DNA from: Actinomycetota bacterium
GTDB taxonomy: Bacteria; Actinomycetota; Acidimicrobiia; Acidimicrobiales; Ilumatobacteraceae
Assembly: GCA_026393655.1 (NCBI GenBank)
Contig: JAPKZT010000281.1
Coordinates: forward strand, 1 to 9,818
Direction: 5' to 3'
DNA length: 9,818 bases
The notes under the pieces were generated by a model. The model saw only the letters and a program-made list of their open reading frames with translations, was not told the origin of the DNA and searched no databases. The position numbers were made by a program, and so were the translations under genes. Shown here one piece after another: positions 6,246-9,818 of the stretch (its first letter is position 1; each line of letters starts with the position of its first letter).

Positions 6246-6921
6246 CTTCGGTGACAGCGGCGATCTCGCCATCAGCAAGCACGTGTCGCAAAATAATTCG
6301 ACCGTCTAAGTTTTGTGTGACTATCTGCACTTTGTCACCAGGGTCAACTGCTCCGTGATGTTCAACTGTCGCCCGTAGCGGTGCACGTTGGCCTGAGTTT
6401 GCGCCCAAATATTCTTCGAGTACTTCCCAATATGCAGCATTGTTCAAGTGACCAACTGCGTCCATGTCGCTAAACCGAATCGGCCAGTCTTGTGATGTCG
6501 CGTTGTTGCTCGCTAAATCTGGCAAATTTCTACCAATTTCTAGTCGCGATGAAATTTTTCGACCATTCGTGGCCGAAGATAACAGTTCGGTCAGTTCTTT
6601 CGACAATGCCACAGGTTTCATCGTTTTGAAATCGACCCTTACCCAAAGTGACGCCGTGTCAATCGCAACTGCGCCCGCACACTTGATCTGTGTGCGCCGC
6701 TCAGCCCAGTGCGAGCCCAATGCACCACACCAAGTTGTTAACGCAATTTCGTCTAAATATTTTGGAAACGCAGTGACCCACATTTGCGTTCGTCGCACAA
6801 CCCATGAATGTGGCTCGCTGTAGTTTCCATCGAGTGAATCATCCGTCGCAATGTCTTGCAAATACCGAGCAACGGCATCAAGACGAACACGACCTTTGGG
6901 TGTGACATCACCAAGACGCAC
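6232..6921 (-). CDS. acyl-ACP thioesterase (FatA/FatB-like double hotdog)
   Basis: Enzymes of this family hydrolyse acyl-ACP to free fatty acid, ending or diverting fatty-acid synthesis. The 229 residues hold two hotdog domains. The first starts VRLGDVTPKGRVRLDAVARYLQD-style (key parts RLGDVTPKG 2-10 and DAVARYLQDIATDD 15-28), followed by WVVRRTQMWV (40-49) and HWAERRTQI (71-79). The second has IRFSDMDAVGHLNNAAYWEVLEE (148-170) with Asp154, His158, Asn160/161 and Glu169/170. In plant enzymes the sequence is D-x-N-x-H; here the Asn position is Val156, as in 4HBT-type hotdog proteins. The start is uncertain: GTG at 6921 leaves almost no residues before RLGDV, while the frame stays open to 6964 without ATG, GTG or TTG. 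The 3' end overlaps orn by 14 nt. Confidence 0.88.
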   Translation of the reverse strand: MRLGDVTPKGRVRLDAVARYLQDIATDDSLDGNYSEPHSWVVRRTQMWVTAFPKYLDEIALTTWCGALGSHWAERRTQIKCAGAVAIDTASLWVRVDFKTMKPVALSKELTELLSSATNGRKISSRLEIGRNLPDLASNNATSQDWPIRFSDMDAVGHLNNAAYWEVLEEYLGANSGQRAPLRATVEHHGAVDPGDKVQIVTQNLDGRIILRHVLADGEIAAVTEVIFE

Positions 6922-7029
6922 TTTGCGCTTCGTGATTATGAAATTAAATCGCTTGGAATCTCACAGAAATTATGGTTTCATAGATACCTGATGTTTGCAA
7001 TAGTTTCACACCCACTGGCAGTTGCCCTA

Positions 7030-7164
7030 ATGCGTTCATCTAACGCGCGCACGATTAAATCCGTGCGCACAGCCAGCAAACCTCGCTGGTTTAGCACGGC
7101 GAAAAGTTTCGTTGATTATTCAACCAAACAGCCAACCCGACATCTCGGGATGCACCTGACGTAA
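7030..7164 (+). CDS. candidate upstream ORF (44 codons) in the whiB7 leader
   Basis: An ATG at 7030 opens a 44-codon frame ending with TAA at 7162-7164, 27 nt before the terminator stem. An in-frame ATG at 6991 would give 57 codons. The peptide is polar and basic (9 Arg/Lys and 13 Ser/Thr in 44 residues, one Trp at position 20) and resembles no family I know. The frame runs through all hairpins between 7047 and 7149, and its stop sits inside the 5' arm of the last hairpin before the terminator. No Shine-Dalgarno is visible at either ATG. It may be a regulatory leader peptide like the upstream ORFs known before whiB7/wblC genes, or a chance open frame: the frame also stays open antisense into the thioesterase gene back to 6856. 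Confidence 0.35.
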   Translation: MRSSNARTIKSVRTASKPRWFSTAKSFVDYSTKQPTRHLGMHLT

Positions 7165-7190
7165 AAGATTTCACGTCGGAGAAATCCACG
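7044..7190 (+). ncRNA. structured leader RNA or small RNA with serial hairpins
   Basis: The plus strand contains, in order: a 7-bp perfect stem GCGCACG/CGTGCGC (7047-7053 with 7062-7068); a 7-bp stem with one G-U pair (7071-7077 with 7085-7091); a weak 4-bp GTTG/CAAC (7111-7114 with 7121-7124); CCCGA/TCGGG with a CATC loop (7136-7140 with 7145-7149); and a 7-bp CTGACGT/ACGTCGG with one U-G pair (7156-7162 with 7173-7179). The terminator hairpin follows at 7191-7218. ACCCGAC at 7135-7141 is exactly complementary to GTCGGGT at 7196-7202 in the terminator's 5' arm. Two readings fit: an attenuator leader of the WhiB7-like gene, or an independent small RNA ending at 7228. The 5' end is not defined by any clear promoter. 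Confidence 0.5.
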
Positions 7191-7228
7191 AGACCGTCGG
7201 GTGAAAACCCGGCGGTCTTTTTGTTTTT
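7191..7228 (+). terminator. strong intrinsic terminator upstream of the WhiB7-like gene
   Basis: A 12-bp stem (7191-7202 with 7207-7218; eleven Watson-Crick pairs and one U-G) closes on a GAAA tetraloop at 7203-7206. It is followed by TTTTTGTTTTT (7218-7228). The T-run on the plus strand fixes the direction. The only annotated gene upstream is on the minus strand, so the RNA it terminates must start within 6922-7190. It is the only terminator I can see in the window. Confidence 0.93.
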
Positions 7229-7242
7229 CCGGCGTGAAGCTA

Positions 7243-7271
7243 TTCAACTAGCTAAATAACAAACCAATAAT
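7243..7271 (+). promoter_or_regulatory. possible terminator-distal promoter of the WhiB7-like gene
   Basis: TTCAAC (7243-7248), a 17-nt spacer and AATAAT (7266-7271) could form a promoter between the terminator and the gene, giving a leader of about 28 nt that still contains the Shine-Dalgarno. The -35 is weak. If real, the gene would not depend on read-through from the structured leader. Confidence 0.3.
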
Positions 7272-7292
7272 GCAATGCCCAACTAACGAATG

Positions 7293-7298
7293 AAAGGA
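7293..7298 (+). promoter_or_regulatory. Shine-Dalgarno AAAGGA of the WhiB7-like gene
   Basis: AAAGGA ends 7 nt before the ATG at 7306. It is one of only two clear ribosome binding sites in the window. Together with the long leader it shows that this gene is translated from a leadered mRNA, unlike most of its neighbours. Confidence 0.8.
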
Positions 7299-7305
7299 AC
7301 AGATA

Positions 7306-7680
7306 ATGACATTATTAGAAACACAGTTCACACAAAACGAAATTGGCGAAAGTTTCAAATTCGCAATCGACGACAAACCAGAATTCGTGCTGTCGGCAAT
7401 GCGTTGCAACGACGGCAACGGAACATTGTCGTATTTGTTCTTCTCGGATGAATTCGTGGATGTTGCGCGCGCCAAGGCAATTTGCGCTCGTTGCACAACT
7501 AAATCCGACTGCCTTACTGGAGCACTTGCTCGCAACGAACCATGGGGCGTTTGGGGTGGCGAACTAATTGAAGAAGGTCGCATTCGCACAACCAAGCGTC
7601 CGCGTGGTCGACCAGTTACTAAGCCTCATACGGTGTTAACAATCACCGAGGTACCGCTGCCCGCACACTGGGTTGCGTAA
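7306..7680 (+). CDS. whiB7: WhiB7-like Fe-S cluster transcription factor with AT-hook
   Basis: WhiB proteins carry a [4Fe-4S] cluster on four Cys and bind the primary sigma factor. WhiB7 (WblC in Streptomyces) activates intrinsic antibiotic-resistance genes when translation is disturbed. This 124-residue protein has the four ligands at Cys34, Cys60, Cys63 and Cys69 (AICARCTTKSDCLTGAL), then EPWGVWGGEL (78-87) with the G-V-W-G-G turn, and an AT-hook KRPRGRP at 97-103. As I recall it, the M. tuberculosis WhiB7 C-terminus has the same EPWGVWGGE and KRPRGRP with the same spacing, so the WhiB7 type is favoured. Differences: a longer N-terminus before Cys34, V-T-K instead of the usual basic stretch after RGRP, and about 18 extra C-terminal residues. 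A structured leader with terminator lies upstream. The resistance regulon is not in the window. Confidence 0.9.
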   Translation: MTLLETQFTQNEIGESFKFAIDDKPEFVLSAMRCNDGNGTLSYLFFSDEFVDVARAKAICARCTTKSDCLTGALARNEPWGVWGGELIEEGRIRTTKRPRGRPVTKPHTVLTITEVPLPAHWVA

Positions 7681-7700
7681 CCGCCAATATCCGTATCTTC

Positions 7701-7728
7701 TTGCGGGTTCGATCGCAGTCGCTAGCCT
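7701..7728 (+). promoter_or_regulatory. candidate leaderless promoter of the TlpA-CcdA operon
   Basis: TTGCGG (7701-7706), a 16-nt spacer, TAGCCT (7723-7728), then 6 nt to the GTG at 7735. This spacing puts the transcription start on the first base of the start codon. There is no Shine-Dalgarno. A short inverted repeat TGCG/CGCA (7702-7705 with 7714-7717) overlaps the -35 and spacer. The -35 hexamer is the same as in front of dut. Confidence 0.5.
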
Positions 7729-7734
7729 GCTTTC

Positions 7735-8310
7735 GTGCCCGCAAGAACACAAATTTTGAAGAAAATATTTATTGCAATCGGCGTACTTTTGGTTGTGGCA
7801 GTTTTCGCGAGTGTTATTAATCGCGATAGGACTTTTACATATAAATTATCCAATGAAGTCTCAAATTCGAGCAATGGCATCGCGACAAACACCGACAACA
7901 AAGGCTCACAACTAGCAGAAGCTAGGTTACAAACTATTTTGGGCGAAACTATTTCAACTAGTTCCCTTATTGGTGCACCAACGATAATTAACATCTGGTA
8001 TTCAACTTGCGAACCTTGTCGACGAGAACTTCCGGTTTTGGCGCAGGGTGCTTTGAAATACGACAACAAGATACGTTTCGTTGGCATCAACATTAAGGAT
8101 TCTGCAAAAGTTGCTTCTGAATTTGCCGCCGATTACGGCGTCAAGTTTGAGATCCTTCTCGATAGCAACGGAGCATTCATCAGCGCGAGTGGCATCAGCA
8201 CTGCTCCTGTGACCTTGGCAGTCAACGCTCAGGGTTTGATCATTAACCAGGTCGCCGGCGAACTAAGTACCGCCAAGTTAGACAAACTCGTGTCAGAGTT
8301 GTTGAAATGA
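7735..8310 (+). CDS. TlpA-like membrane-anchored thiol-disulfide oxidoreductase
   Basis: This predicted extracytoplasmic thioredoxin-fold protein has 191 residues. An N-terminal hydrophobic helix (about 11-28, IFIAIGVLLVVAVFASVI, preceded by positive residues) acts as an anchor or uncleaved signal. A Ser/Asn-rich linker of about 30 residues follows, then the TlpA/AhpC-TSA-type domain from about 58. The active site is NIWYSTCEPCRRELP (86-100) with redox Cys92 and Cys95, and the cis-Pro is in STAPVTLAV (Pro158). It likely reduces disulfides of exported proteins such as apocytochrome c, drawing electrons from the CcdA-like protein encoded next. The two genes overlap by 4 nt (ATGA at 8307-8310). 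Tyr89 replaces the usual Ala/Thr in 'WAxWC'. The GTG start at 7735 is set by the leaderless promoter and gives a good anchor. Confidence 0.9.
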   Translation: MPARTQILKKIFIAIGVLLVVAVFASVINRDRTFTYKLSNEVSNSSNGIATNTDNKGSQLAEARLQTILGETISTSSLIGAPTIINIWYSTCEPCRRELPVLAQGALKYDNKIRFVGINIKDSAKVASEFAADYGVKFEILLDSNGAFISASGISTAPVTLAVNAQGLIINQVAGELSTAKLDKLVSELLK

Positions 8311-9152
8311 TTTTGGCTATTGAAGGTAACTTTGCTTACTCATTTATCTTGGGTGTGCTGGCAGCCGTCAACCCATGCGGGTTTGTTTTGTTGCCGACAT
8401 ATCTAATTTTTTTTCTAGGAGTTCGCGAAGAAACTGATTTAACCGCAAGCGAACGAATACGGCGCGCATTAGTCGTGAGTTCAGGAATCTCAATCGGCTT
8501 TCTCGCAATATTTCTCGTCATCGGCGTGATCTCTCGATTGTTTACACAATGGATTGAACTCAACGCGAAATATGCGTCGCTGGCGATCGGCATAGTTCTC
8601 GTCATCGGCGGTGCGCGCATGCTCACGGGCTGGACGCCCAAGTTCGCGACACCCCAATTGGGTGGCGCGCAAACAAAAACTTTTCGAGCGACAGTCGTTT
8701 ATGGTGTGGCATATGCAATCGCCTCAATCGGTTGCACGATCGGCTTTCTAACTACAGCAGTGTTTGGCTCAATTGCTCTGCATGGTTTTATTTCTGGAGT
8801 TTTCAATATTTTGCTTTACGGATTGGGCATGGCGATGTTGGTCACCGCGCTAACGGTGAGTTTGGCGTTTGCTAAAACTGGCATCGTGACAATCATTAAA
8901 AACCGTCTGTACATAATTCAAAGGCTTGGCGCAATTTTTGTAACTTTGACTGGCTTCTATTTGATCGTTTATTGGTATGCAGCAATCAGCGAAGAACGAT
9001 CTGCGAGTTTCGTCACCCGAATCGAGCGTTGGCAAACAAGTGTTGCGTCATTTTTGCAGCAACAAGGCGCATTTCGCTTAGCAATTGTGTTGACACTCAT
9101 TGTCATCGTGGCTTTAGTCGTAAGTCGGCGCAAGGCACGCGTGCTCTCATGA
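8307..9152 (+). CDS. ccdA: CcdA-type cytochrome c biogenesis / thiol-reduction membrane protein
   Basis: CcdA proteins (DsbD central-domain family) carry electrons from cytoplasmic thioredoxin across the membrane to extracytoplasmic thioredoxin-like partners. The 281 residues form about six core membrane helices plus one extra C-terminal helix (about 258-273) ending in a basic tail. The two redox cysteines are Cys24 in AAVNPCGFVLLPTYL (helix 1) and Cys143 in IASIGCTIGFL (helix 4). The usual Pro near the second Cys is absent here. The start ATG overlaps the TGA of the TlpA-like gene, and its own TGA overlaps the next start in the same way, so three genes are translationally coupled. No ResB/CcsA genes are in the window, so whether the role is cytochrome c maturation or general disulfide reduction stays open. 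Confidence 0.92.
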   Translation: MILAIEGNFAYSFILGVLAAVNPCGFVLLPTYLIFFLGVREETDLTASERIRRALVVSSGISIGFLAIFLVIGVISRLFTQWIELNAKYASLAIGIVLVIGGARMLTGWTPKFATPQLGGAQTKTFRATVVYGVAYAIASIGCTIGFLTTAVFGSIALHGFISGVFNILLYGLGMAMLVTALTVSLAFAKTGIVTIIKNRLYIIQRLGAIFVTLTGFYLIVYWYAAISEERSASFVTRIERWQTSVASFLQQQGAFRLAIVLTLIVIVALVVSRRKARVLS

Positions 9153-9754
9153 TGTTCGCCAAGTTGCTGGCTCACCCAGATGTACAAGAAGTGGTTGAGT
9201 TGCGTGGCAAATTTGGCTTCATGGCCTATCACGGTGGTGGATTAGAACATCTCACCGATGTCATCGCTCAAAAGTCTGCGGAGCAATCAAATTCGTCCTA
9301 TTACGGTGTCCACCAGCCACGCGGTTTGAAATGGCATGTACCATCACATGAAATTTCTCCAAATTTTTCAACTTCACTGCAGAGTTTTATTAATCATGTT
9401 GACATTGTTGTCACAATTCATGGCTTTGGTCGAGAAGGGTTTTTCACATCACTTCTTTTGGGCGGACGAAATCGAAACTTGGCGGGGCACCTGAGCACGC
9501 ACTTAAAACAGCATCTCCCGATGTACGAGATTTGTGATGACCTTGAAACAATTCCAGTTGATTTGCGTGGATTGCATGACGACAATCCTGTGAATCTGCC
9601 GCGGTTAGGCGGTGTGCAGATCGAGTTGCCGCCACGCGTTCGTGGGGTTGGCCGATTCTGGAAAGACTGGGTTGGCGATGGTTTAACGCCTCACACAGAG
9701 TCGCTGATTACAGCGCTCGTTTCTAGTTCAATTGCCTGGCAGAATCAAAAATAA
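9149..9754 (+). CDS. poly-gamma-glutamate hydrolase family protein (YjqB/DUF867-like)
   Basis: This 201-residue protein resembles the zinc-dependent Gamma_PGA_hydro family, whose phage members cleave poly-gamma-glutamate capsules and whose chromosomal YjqB-like members have unclear roles. Visible motifs: FGFMAYHGGGLEHLTDVIA (22-40), with His28 and Glu33 as likely zinc ligands; IVVTIHGFG (86-94), with His91; and GVQIELPPRVR (155-165) near the end. No signal peptide or membrane helix is visible, so it appears cytoplasmic, which argues against a role on external polymer. Start choice: ATG at 9149 overlaps the ccdA stop (ATGA); a second ATG follows at 9152. The frame is open further upstream inside ccdA, but that part is not family-like. 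The stop directly abuts the stop of pdxH. Confidence 0.82.
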   Translation: MMFAKLLAHPDVQEVVELRGKFGFMAYHGGGLEHLTDVIAQKSAEQSNSSYYGVHQPRGLKWHVPSHEISPNFSTSLQSFINHVDIVVTIHGFGREGFFTSLLLGGRNRNLAGHLSTHLKQHLPMYEICDDLETIPVDLRGLHDDNPVNLPRLGGVQIELPPRVRGVGRFWKDWVGDGLTPHTESLITALVSSSIAWQNQK

Positions 9755-9818
9755 TTACGGGGACAGACGCTCAATACTCCACGGCGAATCGTTATCTTTG
9801 CGAGTGTATAAAAATCGA
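9755..9818 (-). CDS. pdxH: pyridoxine/pyridoxamine 5'-phosphate oxidase, last 20 codons
   Basis: The minus strand is open from the window edge to a TAA at 9757-9755 and encodes a C-terminus of the form RFLYTRKDNDSPWSIERLSP. PdxH proteins end in a highly characteristic 'DRFLY.R....W.I.RLAP', where the Arg and final residues help bind FMN and the substrate phosphate. The match (RFLYxR, W, I-x-RL-x-P) is strong even though the piece is very short. The enzyme uses FMN and oxygen to make pyridoxal 5'-phosphate. The start and most of the gene lie beyond 9818. Its stop is directly next to the stop of the convergent hydrolase-family gene. Confidence 0.85.
   Translation of the reverse strand, partial: RFLYTRKDNDSPWSIERLSP

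Larger units (their letters stand above)
6922..7305. other. 384-nt intergenic region: the only long gap in the window
   Basis: The first 60-70 nt (about 6922-6990) are AT-rich and must hold the promoter of the leftward thioesterase gene and probably a rightward one. A CATAAT box on the minus strand (6940-6935) is a candidate for the former. From about 7044 to 7228 the plus strand is full of short inverted repeats ending in an intrinsic terminator. The last 77 nt form the proximal leader of the WhiB7-like gene. No tRNA, rRNA, SRP RNA, RNase P or tmRNA signature was recognised. All other divergent gaps in the window are below 90 nt. Confidence 0.8.

Noticed and set aside
6856..7029. Upstream half of a 102-codon open frame that starts inside the thioesterase gene and continues into the leader
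   Set aside because: It is antisense to a well-supported gene and has no family resemblance. Only the part from 6991/7030 is kept, as a possible leader ORF.
7701..7718. tRNA-like T-loop string GGGTTCGATCGC
   Set aside because: The flanking bases do not form a 5-bp T-stem, and there is no anticodon arm, D-arm or acceptor stem. It is better explained as promoter sequence.
8972..9148. 59-codon upstream extension of the poly-gamma-glutamate-hydrolase-family gene within ccdA
   Set aside because: Cys/Arg-rich out-of-frame translation of ccdA. ATG 9149 with the ATGA overlap starts close to the first family motif.
1..9818. CRISPR arrays, insertion sequences, integrases, toxin-antitoxin pairs, tRNA or rRNA genes
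   Set aside because: Looked for and not seen: no regularly spaced repeats, transposase motifs or conserved RNA-gene signatures.

Overview
The window looks like chromosomal DNA from a streamlined, moderate-GC (by eye about 45-50%) member of the Actinomycetota. An aquatic Acidimicrobiia-type lineage fits best. The reasons are a WhiB-family Fe-S regulator with an AT-hook, an actinobacterial-style acyl-ACP thioesterase, frequent GTG starts placed just after a -10-like box (leaderless transcripts), almost no intergenic space, and no insertion sequences, phage genes or CRISPR. The lineage is an inference from gene content.

Layout. 1-1201 (+): the 3' end of an alpha/beta hydrolase, then coaA (type I pantothenate kinase). 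1275-1952 (+): an orphan SAM methyltransferase with a TTG start and a clear Shine-Dalgarno. 1953-2562 (-): a two-gene operon, a small thiamine-binding (MTH1187/YkoF-type) protein followed by a short DauR/YheO-type HTH regulator. 2563-2635: divergent promoter region with two abutting 11-bp direct repeats. 2636-5132 (+): an M20 amidohydrolase and a CaiB/BaiF CoA-transferase, 4 nt apart. 5144-5608 (-): dut. 5694-6245 (+): orn. 6232-6921 (-): acyl-ACP thioesterase. 6922-7305: the only large intergenic region, rich in hairpins and ending in a strong intrinsic terminator. 7306-7680 (+): a WhiB7-like regulator. 7735-9754 (+): a three-gene operon with two ATGA overlaps, encoding a membrane-anchored TlpA-like thioredoxin, a CcdA-type electron carrier and a poly-gamma-glutamate-hydrolase-family protein. 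9755-9818 (-): the last 20 codons of pdxH.

How the parts work together. Most genes are housekeeping: CoA synthesis, dUTP removal, RNA end-degradation, acyl-ACP hydrolysis, B6 synthesis. The TlpA/CcdA pair should move electrons from cytoplasmic thioredoxin to extracytoplasmic disulfides. The thiamine-binding protein and HTH regulator are likely a small control module, possibly acting on the shared divergent promoter.

The most notable region is 6985-7305. It combines a WhiB7-type gene, an open reading frame of about 44 codons ending 27 nt before the terminator stem, several hairpins, and a 7-nt segment exactly complementary to the 5' arm of the terminator. This resembles transcription attenuation of whiB7/wblC genes, but a free-standing small RNA gene is also possible. 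All four convergent gene pairs abut or overlap, with no room for terminators.
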